NCBI GenBank assembly: GCA_025936615.1 | Contig: JAICSZ010000018.1 | Span: 1 to 13,243 of the forward strand | Direction of reading: 5' to 3' | From: Pedococcus sp. | Lineage (GTDB): Bacteria; Actinomycetota; Actinomycetes; Actinomycetales; Dermatophilaceae | Length of the DNA: 13,243 bases | Shown here: positions 1-7,506 of the stretch, piece by piece | How positions within the stretch are numbered: the first letter of the stretch is position 1 | Layout: each line of letters begins with the position of its first letter | Translations under genes and position numbers: made by a program | Notes under the pieces: model-generated | Databases searched by the model: none | Seen by the model: only the letters and a program-made list of their open reading frames with translations | Told to the model about the DNA's origin: nothing

Positions 1-461
1 AGGTCATCGACATCGACCTCGAGCGTCGCCGGATCTCGTTGAGCCTCAAGCAGGCCAACGACGAGAGCGCGCCCGTCGCCGAGTTCGACCCGACCCTCTA
101 CGGCATGGCCGCGGAGTACGACGAGCAGGGCAACTACAAGTACCCCGAGGGCTTCGACCCGGAGACCAACGAGTGGCTCGAGGGCTACGACACCCAGCGT
201 GAGAAGTGGGAGAAGCAGTACGCCGAGGCCCACGCCCGCTGGGAGGCCCACAAGGCCCAGATCGAGGAGGCCACCAAGGCCGACGCCGAGGCCGCCGCGA
301 ACGCGGGCGTCTCCACGTCCTACTCCTCGGACTCCGGTTCGGACTCCGGCGCGGCCGCGTCGGGTTCGGGCGCGAGCCGCCCGAGCGCCCCGACCTCCGA
401 GGGCACCCTCGCCTCTGACGAGGCGCTGGCCGCCCTGCGCGAGAAGCTCACCGGCGGCTGA
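1..461 (+). CDS. rpsA: 30S ribosomal protein S1, C-terminal part (5' end outside window)
   Basis: Ribosomal protein S1 binds mRNA on the 30S subunit and helps initiate translation. The reading frame enters at base 3 and stops with TGA at 459-461, so only about 152 residues are visible. They open with the last strand of an S1 RNA-binding domain (VIDIDLERRRISLSLKQA). Next comes the actinobacterial extension, with a Tyr/Asp-rich motif (YDEQGNYKYPEGFDP, then NEWLEGYD) and a charged helical stretch rich in Glu, Lys and Ala. A Ser/Gly/Ala-rich disordered linker follows. The protein ends in a short conserved-looking tail, LASDEALAALREKLTGG. From memory this matches the C-terminus of mycobacterial RpsA, including the tail. 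The gene is followed at once by hairpins and a terminator, so it ends its own transcription unit. Identification is secure; the N-terminal domains are not in view. Confidence 0.97.
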   Translation, partial: VIDIDLERRRISLSLKQANDESAPVAEFDPTLYGMAAEYDEQGNYKYPEGFDPETNEWLEGYDTQREKWEKQYAEAHARWEAHKAQIEEATKADAEAAANAGVSTSYSSDSGSDSGAAASGSGASRPSAPTSEGTLASDEALAALREKLTGG

Positions 462-469
462 GGCCAGCG

Positions 470-490
470 GGCATACCGACGAGGTATGCC
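470..490 (+). other. Small stem-loop directly after rpsA
   Basis: A perfect 8-bp stem (GGCATACC / GGTATGCC) with a 5-nt loop lies 8 bases after the rpsA stop codon. It has no T-run, so it is unlikely to terminate alone. It may protect the 3' end of the rpsA message or work together with the strong terminator just downstream. The pairing is seen directly; the role is inferred. Confidence 0.5.
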
Positions 491-503
491 GCGTGGCCGG
501 CTT

Positions 504-546
504 CGCGAGGCCCGGCACCCCGAGTGGGTGCCGGGCCTCGCGCTTT
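504..546 (+). terminator. Intrinsic terminator of rpsA
   Basis: A perfect 17-bp stem (504-520 pairs with 526-542) closes on a 5-nt loop and is followed by CTTT. The stem is almost entirely G/C. The T-run is short, as is common in high-GC actinobacteria. It lies 43 bases after the rpsA stop and faces in the rpsA direction. On the opposite strand there is no T-run, so it does not obviously serve the convergent transporter operon. Confidence 0.85.
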
Positions 547-553
547 GCCGACC

Positions 554-662
554 CTGCGAGCGATCACAGGGGCACCGCAGTGGCGCTCCTCCCGTCGAGT
601 GGCGTTGTTGCAACAGCGCCAGTCGACAACAGGTGCGCCAGTGTGGGAACGGACGCTCGCAG
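554..662. repeat. Nested imperfect palindrome (REP/MITE-like) between rpsA and the ABC operon
   Basis: The 230-bp gap between the convergent ends of rpsA and the importer operon contains a large dyad. Its outer ends are a perfect 9-bp inverted repeat (CTGCGAGCG at 554-562, CGCTCGCAG at 654-662). Its centre is a 64-bp palindrome (579-610 against 611-642) matching at 25 of 32 positions with no loop. Each half also holds two tandem copies of a (A)G/CTGGCG motif 19 bp apart, giving four related half-sites in mirror order. No open frame here looks coding. It could be a dispersed palindromic element, a protein-binding site, or a bidirectional RNA structure ending the minus-strand operon. The symmetry is seen directly; the class of element is inferred, since no second copy lies in this window. 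Confidence 0.6.
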
Positions 663-691
663 CGGGGCTGCTAGATCCTGCCTCGACCGGG

Positions 692-1651
692 TCAGTGCAG
701 GCGGACTCGCGGGTCGAGGACGGCGTAGGCGACGTCCACGAGGATGTTTGCCACGACGACCGCCGCCGACGCGAACAGCACGATGCCGATGATGACGGGC
801 AGGTCCTGCTGGTTGATCGCGTCGATCGCGGTCTTGCCCAGCCCGGGCAGGCTGAACACTGTCTCGGTCACCACCACCCCCCCGAGCAGGGTGCCGATGT
901 CGATGCCGAACTGGGTCACCACAGGGGTGAGTGCGGCCCGCAGCCCGTGCCGCACGATGACCCGTCGCTCGCCCACCCCCTTGGAGCGGGCTGTACGGAT
1001 GTAGTCCTCGCCCAGGACGTCGAGCATCGATGCACGGGTGAGGCGGGTGTAGGTCGCCGCCGAGACCAGCGCCAGGGTGAACCAGGGCAGCACCATGTGC
1101 TGGACCCAGGGCCCGAGACCGCCGGTGAAGGGGGAGTAGCCCCCGGCCGGGAAGGTCGCGTGGCCTGCGAGCGTCAGCCGGAAGTAGAGGAAGTAGAGCA
1201 GCAGCAGCCCGAGCAGGAACGTCGGCATCGAGTAGAAGACGAGGCTGAACGCGGTGAGGCCGCGGTCGGTGAAGCTGCGTGGCCGCACCGCCGAGATGAC
1301 CCCGTTGAAGATGCCGAGGCCGAGCCAGAGCACCGCGGCACCGATGACGAGTGACAGGGTGATCGGCAGGGCAGCGCCCATGATCGTGGTGACCGGCACC
1401 TGGTGGTAGTAGTCGTAGCCGAGGTTGCCTTGGAGGGCGTTGCCGACGAAGTCGAGGTACTGCTTCCACAGCGGCAGGTCGAGCCCGAGGCGGTGCCGGA
1501 TGAGCGCGACGACGTCCGGGGTGGCCTGCCGGCCGGCGAGGGTGCGGGCCACGTTGTTGGGCGCGATGAAGAACAGGCAGAAGACGGCGACCGTGATCAG
1601 CCAGAGGACCAGCACCCCGAGTGCCGTCCGGCGGACCAGGAAGCGGACCAC
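692..1651 (-). CDS. Peptide-type ABC transporter permease (DppB/OppB family)
   Basis: This is one of two membrane subunits that form the channel of an oligopeptide/dipeptide/nickel-type importer. The 319-residue product has about six hydrophobic segments, starting with a membrane helix near residues 8-30. A family-typical periplasmic stretch follows (PNNVARTLAGRQATPDVVALI region, then LGLDLPLWKQYLDF). The cytoplasmic EAA loop lies at about residues 207-235 (EDYIRTARSKGV), which docks on the ATPase, and the protein ends DPRVRLH. I chose the GTG at 1651 because an AGGGGAGG Shine-Dalgarno (1657-1664) sits 5 nt upstream and the N-terminus VRFLVRRTALG fits the family. An ATG at 1720 would overlap the previous gene by 68 bases and add an unlikely leader. 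The start lies 1 nt after the stop of the second permease gene, so translation is probably coupled. It is the last gene of the operon. The substrate is not determined. Confidence 0.93.
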   Translation of the reverse strand: MVRFLVRRTALGVLVLWLITVAVFCLFFIAPNNVARTLAGRQATPDVVALIRHRLGLDLPLWKQYLDFVGNALQGNLGYDYYHQVPVTTIMGAALPITLSLVIGAAVLWLGLGIFNGVISAVRPRSFTDRGLTAFSLVFYSMPTFLLGLLLLYFLYFRLTLAGHATFPAGGYSPFTGGLGPWVQHMVLPWFTLALVSAATYTRLTRASMLDVLGEDYIRTARSKGVGERRVIVRHGLRAALTPVVTQFGIDIGTLLGGVVVTETVFSLPGLGKTAIDAINQQDLPVIIGIVLFASAAVVVANILVDVAYAVLDPRVRLH

Positions 1652-1652
1652 C

Positions 1653-2611
1653 TCAGCCTCCCCTCTTCGGGGCGAGCAGGCGGTCGCTGCGCGGGTCGAA
1701 GGCGTCGCGGACCCCGTCACCGAAGAGGTTGAAGGCCAGGGTCGTGACGAGCAGGGCCGCCCCCGGGAAGACCACGAACCACCAGGCGGTCGTGTAGTAG
1801 TTCTGTGCCTCGCTGATCATGCCGCCCCAGTCCGCGGTCGGCGGCGGCAGCCCCAAGCCGAGGAACGAGAGGGTCGCCTCGACCACGATCACCACGGGGA
1901 CGAGCAGCGAGGCGTAGACGATGACCGGGGCCAGCACGTTGGGCAGGATGTCGACGAACATGATCCGGCGGTCGCTCGACCCGAGCGAGCGAGCCGCCTC
2001 CACGAACTCACGCTCCCGCAGCGACAGCACCTGGCCGCGCACGATGCGGGCCACCGACGCCCAGCTGAAGAAGCCGATCACGAGGACGGTGACCGTCAGG
2101 CTCGCGCCGGTGATGGACACCAACGCGATGGCGACCAGCAGGAACGGAACCGAGAGCACCACGTCGACGAGCCGGGCCAGGATGGTGTCGACGAGCCCGC
2201 CGAGGAAGCCGGCTGCCAGGCCGACGACGACCCCGATCGCGACGGTCAGCGCGGTTGCCACCACGCCGACCAGCAGCGAGATCCTGGCGCCGTAGGCGAT
2301 ACGGACGAGGATGTCGCGACCGAGGTCGTCGGTGCCGAGCAGGAACTGTCCGCTCGGCGCCTTGGGCAGCCCTTCCGGGGTCAGGCCGGTCTCGCGGTAC
2401 TGCGTGTTGACCGGGTGCCCGGTCCAGAGTGCGAACAACGGGGCGAAGACTGCCATCAGGACGATGAGGACGATCACGACGAGCGAGATCATCGCGACCC
2501 GGTCGCGGCGTAGCCGCTGCCAGGCAAGCTGCCACGGGCTGCGGCCCTCGATGGCCGGCGGAGCGGGCCCACCGGTGGGCTGGGCGATCGCCGCCACGTC
2601 CGTGGTGCTGG

Positions 2612-2615
<4 letters not shown>
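1653..2615 (-). CDS. Peptide-type ABC transporter permease (DppC/OppC family)
   Basis: This is the second channel subunit of the importer, 320 residues. A cytoplasmic N-terminus (with SPWQLAWQRLRRDR, the usual OppC leader) precedes the first membrane helix at about 41-63. The family hallmark LGTDDLGRD is at 93-101. Further helices follow, then an EAA loop at about 203-231 (EFVEAARSLGSSDRRI...LPNVLAP) and the C-terminal motif LGLGLPPPTADWGGM. It ends with the typical GDGVRDAFDPR segment. The ATG at 2615 overlaps the upstream ATPase stop as ATGA. It has an excellent Shine-Dalgarno, AGGAGGTGA (2622-2630), 6 nt away. Permeases of this pair normally work as a heterodimer with the DppB-like subunit encoded just downstream. 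The length is normal for the family, and no defect is seen. Confidence 0.94.
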
Positions 2616-3684
<1,069 letters not shown>

Positions 3685-3688
<4 letters not shown>

Positions 3689-4671
3689 GACGCCACCTCC
3701 CCGGGGAGGTCGTCGGGCAGCCAGCAGGCCGAGCGGTGTGACGGGTCGTCGCGGACCACGTCCAGTGGTGGCGTCGTGGTCCGGCACCGCTCGAAGACAT
3801 AGCGGCAGCGGGGCGCAAAGGGACAACCCGCAGGTATGCCGATGAGGGACGGGGGTGCCCCCGCTATCGGCGTGAGCCGCTCACCTGCGTCACCCTGCGT
3901 GGGAAGGGAGGCCAGCAGGCCCTCGGTGTAGGGGTGGTGGTTGCGGTAGAACAGCGTGCGGCGCGGTGCGCGCTCCATCACCGAGCCGGCATACATCACC
4001 ACCACCTCGTCGGCCATCTCGGCGACCACGCCGAGGTCGTGGGTGATCAGCACGATGGCGGTGCCGAACTCCTGCTGGAGCCGGGCCATCACCTCCAGGA
4101 CCTGCGCCTGCACCGTGACGTCGAGGGCGGTGGTCGGCTCGTCCGCGATGAGCAACGTCGGGTCGAGCGCCATCGCCATCGCGATCATCACGCGCTGGCG
4201 CATGCCACCGGAGAACTGGTGCGGGTAGTCGTGCACCCGGCTCGAGGCGCGGGGGATCCCCACGAGGGACAGCAGCTCGGCCGCCCGGCGGTACGCCGCC
4301 GACCTGGGGGTGTCCCGGTGGTGTGCCCGGATCATCTCCACGATCTGCCAGCCGACGGTGTAGTAGGGGTGCAGGCTGGACAACGGGTCCTGGAAGATCA
4401 TGCCGATCTCGGCGCCCCGGACCTGGCGCAGGACGTCGGGGTGGGCCCCGATCAGCTCGGTGCCGTCGAAGCGGGCCGACCCCGAGACCCGGGCACCGCG
4501 CGTGAGCCCTGTGATGGTCTGGGTGGCGACGCTCTTGCCGGAACCCGACTCGCCGACGATGGCCAGGGTGGTGCCCCGGTCGACCTCGAAGGACAGCCCG
4601 CGGACCGCCTCGACGGTGCCGTCAGGGGTGGGGAAGGAGACGCGCAGGTCGCGAACCTCGAGCAGTGCCAT
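3685..4671 (-). CDS. Peptide-type ABC transporter ATPase (DppD/OppD family)
   Basis: The partner nucleotide-binding subunit, 328 residues. Motifs in order are Walker A GESGSGKS (40-47), Q-loop Q94, signature SGGMRQ (154-159), Walker B ending ADEP (176-179) and switch histidine H211. The C-terminal motif [17 protein letters not shown] belongs to the oligopeptide ATPase extension. The ATG at 4671 gives the standard N-terminus [13 protein letters not shown]. Its Shine-Dalgarno is weak (an AGGCAGGT stretch), unlike the other transporter genes. It is separated from the binding-protein gene by 107 bp carrying two stem-loops, and it overlaps the next ATPase gene by 4 nt (ATGA). The paired ATPases DppD and DppF normally form a heterodimer. 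The longer in-frame extension upstream to 4950 lies within the binding-protein gene and is not supported. Confidence 0.95.
3695..3710 (-). promoter_or_regulatory. Perfect palindrome enclosing the Shine-Dalgarno of the DppF-like gene
   Basis: The 16 bases ACCTCCCCGGGGAGGT read the same on both strands. In the minus-strand transcript, ACCUCC can pair with GGAGGU across a CCGG tetraloop. The GGAGGU half is the ribosome-binding site for the gene starting at 3688, while the element itself encodes the last residues of the upstream ATPase (LPGEVAS). A ribosome finishing the upstream gene would open the hairpin, giving strict translational coupling. The symmetry and position are seen directly; the regulatory effect is inferred. 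Confidence 0.55.
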
Positions 4672-4695
4672 GAGTACCTGCCTGGTCGGGATCAG

Positions 4696-4762
4696 CCTGC
4701 GGGAGAACACGTTCGGGGCCCGCAGGGTGCCCGGGCCGGCCGGAGGACGAACCGGCCCGGGC
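4696..4762 (-). other. Two intercistronic stem-loops between binding-protein and ATPase genes
   Basis: Two perfect stems lie back to back in the 107-bp gap. The first in transcript order pairs 4752-4762 with 4729-4739 (GCCCGGGCCGG, 11 bp, 12-nt loop). The second pairs 4719-4726 with 4696-4703 (CCTGCGGG, 8 bp, 15-nt loop). Neither is followed by a T-run. Structures at this place in importer operons commonly stabilise the upstream binding-protein message or cause partial termination, so the binding protein is made in excess. That role is inferred here. Confidence 0.6.
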
Positions 4763-4778
4763 GTTGAGCGGCAAGGGG

Positions 4779-6590
4779 TCAGCCGCCCTGCTTGTCGGGG
4801 CTCAGCCAGACGTTCGTGGGGTCGAAGTTCTGGATGGCCGGGACGTAGACGGTGTTGTGCACCTGTGACGCGTGGTAGTTCGGTTGCGTCGGGTTGGTGA
4901 GCGGGAAGAACGGCGCGTCCTGCATGACCTGCTTGTCGGCGGCGGCCCACGCCGTGGCGGCGTCGTCCTCGGTCTTGGCGCTGGAGGCCTGCTGGATCAG
5001 CTTGTTGGTCGCGTTGCTCTCGTAGAGCCCGAAGTTGCTGCCGACGGGCGGGAACGACGCCTTGCCGGAGAACAGCGGGCTGAAGAACGACAGTGCCGAG
5101 TTGCCGTACCAGTCGGCGCCCCAGCCGGCCACTGCCACGTCCCAGACCCCGCGCTTGGCCACGGAGGGCACCTCGAGGTACTTCGTGTAGAAGTCGGCGT
5201 TCGGGGAGGCGACGCCGACGACCTTGATCCCGGCCTTCGACAGGTCCTGCTGGACCGTCTGGAAGGTCTTGCTGCTGCCCTCGGAGGCGTTGCGGTACAA
5301 CACCTTCAGCGTGAGGCCCTTCGGGTAGCCGGCGTCGGCCAGCATCTGCTTGGCCTTGCTCACGTCGTAGGGGTAGAGGTCGAAGTTCTTCTCACCGCCG
5401 ACCACGTCGGACGGCAGCACGTGGGTGAGCGGCGGGTCGATCTTCGGGCCGCCGAGCACCTGGATGATGTTGGTGCGGTTGATCGCGTAGGACAGTGCCT
5501 GTCGGACCTTGACCTTGCCGAGCGCCCCGTTGTTGTTGGGGGACGCCGTGTTGAAGACGAGGTACGGGTTGGTCGACGCGGTCTCGCCCAGGTTGAGGTT
5601 CGGGTCGTTCTTGGAGATCAGCCCGGGCAGCTGCGAGGCCGGCGGGAAGTTGTCGAACTCCAGGTCGGCGCTGGCCGTGCCCGTCTGCAGCTGCTGCTGG
5701 GTCGAGTCCTGGCTCACCGTCTCGTTGATGACGATCTTGTCGACGTAGGCCTTCCGGATGGGGTCGCTGGCAGCGTCCCAGGCGGGGTTGCGGACGAAGG
5801 TGATGTTCTTGGTCGCCTTGTACGACTGCACCTTGTACGGCCCGTCGCTGATCGTGTGCTGTGCCAGGTCACCACTGGCCGGCGCGTACTTGTCGTACTC
5901 GACCGGTGCGGGGGAGAAGGCAGGCATCGTGAGCATGTCGATGAAGTAGCTGGCCGGGTGGGTGAGCTTGAAGACCACGGTCTCGTCGTCGGTGGCGGTG
6001 ACGCCGGGCAGGTCGGTCTTCTGCATGTAGTCGGCCATGGCCTTCGGCGTCTTGCCGGCCTTGGCGAAGCCGTCGCAGAAGCTCTGCATGCCGACGATCA
6101 GCGACTCGTAGTCGGGCAGGCCGCCGAAGGGCTGCACGGGGTTGCAGGTGCGCTTCACGCCGCGGACGACGTCCTGCGCCGTCACCTGCCGGGCCGGCGA
6201 GGTGTCCCACTTGACGCCCTGCCGGATCTTGATGGTGTAGGTCTTGCCGTCCGCACTGATCCCGTTGCCGTCGGTGGGCATCGTGGTCGCGATGTCCGGG
6301 ACGGCCTTGGTGGTCTGTCCCTTGACGGCGGGGTAGGTGAACAGCTGCCGGCTCCACGGGCGCAGTCCCAGGTAGCCGATGGAGTAGTAGCTGATGTTGG
6401 GGTCCATGTAGTCGACGTCGCCGCTGCCGAGCAGGTTGAGGGTGCCGCCCTTGACCGCGGCCGAGCCCGAGCTCGAGCTGCTGCTGCCGGAGGTCCCGGA
6501 GCTGCTCGCACAGGCCGTCAGCCCCAGGCTCGCTGTGGCGAGCCCTGCCACGACCGCGACTTGTCGCTTGCGTCGTGCGGTGGGAGTCAT
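4779..6590 (-). CDS. Extracellular solute-binding lipoprotein of peptide-type ABC importer (SBP_bac_5 family)
   Basis: This is the substrate-capturing subunit of the importer, anchored outside the membrane by a lipid. The 603-residue product begins with a lipoprotein signal peptide: basic n-region ARRKR, hydrophobic core, lipobox LTAC with acceptor C27. A Ser/Gly-rich linker follows. The family-5 fold starts at KGGTLNLLGSGDVDYMDP and shows typical segments such as YTIKIRQGVKWD, VRQALSYAINR and WDVAVAGWGADW. The only other cysteines, C149 and C172, probably form a disulfide. The ATG at 6590 is supported by AAGGAGG at 6596-6602 and by the signal peptide; the longer frame to 6668 would spoil it. 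It is the first gene of a five-gene operon and is divergent from the response regulator. The family takes up peptides, nickel and other small solutes, and the substrate here cannot be read from sequence. Confidence 0.94.
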   Translation of the reverse strand: MTPTARRKRQVAVVAGLATASLGLTACASSSGTSGSSSSSSGSAAVKGGTLNLLGSGDVDYMDPNISYYSIGYLGLRPWSRQLFTYPAVKGQTTKAVPDIATTMPTDGNGISADGKTYTIKIRQGVKWDTSPARQVTAQDVVRGVKRTCNPVQPFGGLPDYESLIVGMQSFCDGFAKAGKTPKAMADYMQKTDLPGVTATDDETVVFKLTHPASYFIDMLTMPAFSPAPVEYDKYAPASGDLAQHTISDGPYKVQSYKATKNITFVRNPAWDAASDPIRKAYVDKIVINETVSQDSTQQQLQTGTASADLEFDNFPPASQLPGLISKNDPNLNLGETASTNPYLVFNTASPNNNGALGKVKVRQALSYAINRTNIIQVLGGPKIDPPLTHVLPSDVVGGEKNFDLYPYDVSKAKQMLADAGYPKGLTLKVLYRNASEGSSKTFQTVQQDLSKAGIKVVGVASPNADFYTKYLEVPSVAKRGVWDVAVAGWGADWYGNSALSFFSPLFSGKASFPPVGSNFGLYESNATNKLIQQASSAKTEDDAATAWAAADKQVMQDAPFFPLTNPTQPNYHASQVHNTVYVPAIQNFDPTNVWLSPDKQGG

Positions 6591-6595
6591 CACAT

Positions 6596-6602
6596 CCTCC
6601 TT
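6596..6602 (-). promoter_or_regulatory. Strong ribosome-binding site of the binding-protein gene
   Basis: On the minus strand AAGGAGG stands 5 nt before the ATG at 6590. It fixes this start over the upstream in-frame ATG and suggests high translation of the binding protein. Confidence 0.8.
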
Positions 6603-6622
6603 CGGATGGTGTGGGGTCCGAG

Positions 6623-6636
6623 CCCCGCCGGCGGGG
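6623..6636. other. Perfect 14-bp GC palindrome in the binding-protein leader
   Basis: CCCCGCCGGCGGGG is its own reverse complement and lies about 20 bp upstream of the importer's first ribosome-binding site. It could be an operator or a leader hairpin close to the ribosome-binding site. In DNA this GC-rich a chance palindrome is also possible. Confidence 0.3.
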
Positions 6637-6657
6637 TGCCGCAGCGAGGTCCTTGCG

Positions 6658-6663
6658 ACCGTA
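6658..6663 (-). promoter_or_regulatory. Candidate -10 box for the ABC importer operon
   Basis: On the minus strand TACGGT matches the actinobacterial TANNNT -10 pattern. It would start transcription about 60 nt before the ATG at 6590. A weak CTGACG lies 15 nt upstream as a possible -35 element; that spacing is short. The 228-bp gap 6591-6818 shared with the divergent response regulator holds this candidate, the 14-bp palindrome, and the -10 box of the regulator gene. I see no gene in it. Confidence 0.3.
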
Positions 6664-6806
6664 GGCACGCGGCGCCGCCGTCAGCGGGCGTCGGGCCGCA
6701 ACCGTCACGAGACCGCAAGAGAGGGTTCACACAGGGCCCGGTGCAGATGACGGCTCCGTGACAGCGGCCTCCAGCCGGTACCCAGCGTTCGTCCAGACTC
6801 CGGCGT

Positions 6807-6812
6807 GATACT
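6807..6812 (+). promoter_or_regulatory. Candidate -10 box giving a leaderless response-regulator mRNA
   Basis: GATACT (preceded by T) resembles the actinobacterial -10 box and ends 6 nt before the ATG at 6819. There is no Shine-Dalgarno upstream of that ATG. Together these suggest that transcription starts at or next to the start codon. I see no good -35 box. Confidence 0.45.
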
Positions 6813-6818
6813 CGGCCC

Positions 6819-7502
6819 ATGACACGGCGTGTCCTGCTCGTCGAGGACGACCCCCGCGTCAGGCGAGTGCTTCGGCTGGCGCTGGAGGACGAGGGCTACC
6901 ACGTGTCCGAGGCAGGAGACGGTGAGCAGGGGCTCGCCGACCTGTCCGACACCGAGCCGGACGTCGTGCTCCTCGACCTCATGCTCCCTGGCCTCGACGG
7001 GTTCTCCGTCTGCCGCGAGATCCGGCGGCGCAGCAGCGTCCCGGTGATCGTCGTCTCTGCCCGCACGGACAGCCACGACGTGGTCGGCGGCCTCGAGGCG
7101 GGGGCGGACGACTACGTCACCAAGCCCCTCGTCGCCAAGGAGCTGTCGGCGCGGATCCGGGCCCTCCTGCGCCGCGTGGAGCCGGCCCGCGGTCAGCGCC
7201 CCAAGCGCGTGGAGGTTGGGGAGCTCGCCGTGGGTCTCGACGACGGGGTGGTCGAGAGGGACGGTGAACCGATTGCACTGACCCGCACCGAGTTCCGGCT
7301 GCTCGCAGAGCTCGTGATGGCAGGCGGACGCATCCTCACGCGCGAGGACCTGCTCGAGAAGGTCTGGGGCTACGGCTACTTCGGCGACAGCCGCATCGTC
7401 GACGTGCACATCCGCCGGCTCCGCACGAAGGTCGAGCGCGACCCGGCCAGCCCGAGGCACGTCGTCACTGCGCGTGGGCTCGGCTACCGGGTGGCCGGCT
7501 GA
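6819..7502 (+). CDS. OmpR/PhoB-family response regulator
   Basis: A cytoplasmic DNA-binding regulator switched on by phosphorylation from the kinase encoded next. The 227-residue product has a receiver domain at 1-120. It shows the acidic pair D10/D11, phosphoacceptor D53 in VVLLDLMLPGLDG, switch residue S80 and K102 in the YVTKP motif. A winged-helix domain follows at about 130-225, with family-typical ILTREDLLEKVWGYGYFGDSRIVDVHIRRLR and the ending HVVTARGLGYRVAG. All key residues are present. The ATG at 6819 gives the standard start MTRRVLLVEDD; no Shine-Dalgarno is visible. The histidine kinase begins 4 nt after its stop, so the two form one unit. It is divergent from the peptide importer, which may be one of its targets (inference). 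The family resembles MtrA and CseB; I cannot assign orthology. Confidence 0.95.
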   Translation: MTRRVLLVEDDPRVRRVLRLALEDEGYHVSEAGDGEQGLADLSDTEPDVVLLDLMLPGLDGFSVCREIRRRSSVPVIVVSARTDSHDVVGGLEAGADDYVTKPLVAKELSARIRALLRRVEPARGQRPKRVEVGELAVGLDDGVVERDGEPIALTRTEFRLLAELVMAGGRILTREDLLEKVWGYGYFGDSRIVDVHIRRLRTKVERDPASPRHVVTARGLGYRVAG

Positions 7503-7506
7503 TCCC

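Noticed and set aside
524..1354. Plus-strand open frame running from the palindromic region into the permease gene
   Set aside because: Its composition is typical of antisense GC-rich frames, no ribosome-binding site is evident, and most of it overlaps a well-supported permease on the other strand.
1652..1720. ATG at 1720 as the start of the DppB-like permease
   Set aside because: It would overlap the preceding permease gene by 68 bases and adds a non-family leader, while the GTG at 1651 has a good Shine-Dalgarno 5 nt upstream.
4872..6761. Long open frame on the plus strand opposite the binding-protein gene
   Set aside because: It is antisense to a clear solute-binding protein, is rich in Val, Gly, Arg and His with no recognisable domain, and is the expected shadow of a high-GC gene.
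7474..7506. Earlier GTG start for the histidine kinase
   Set aside because: It would overlap the regulator by 29 bases and add the unlikely leader GSATGWPADP. The GTG at 7507 gives a normal N-terminus leading into the first membrane helix.
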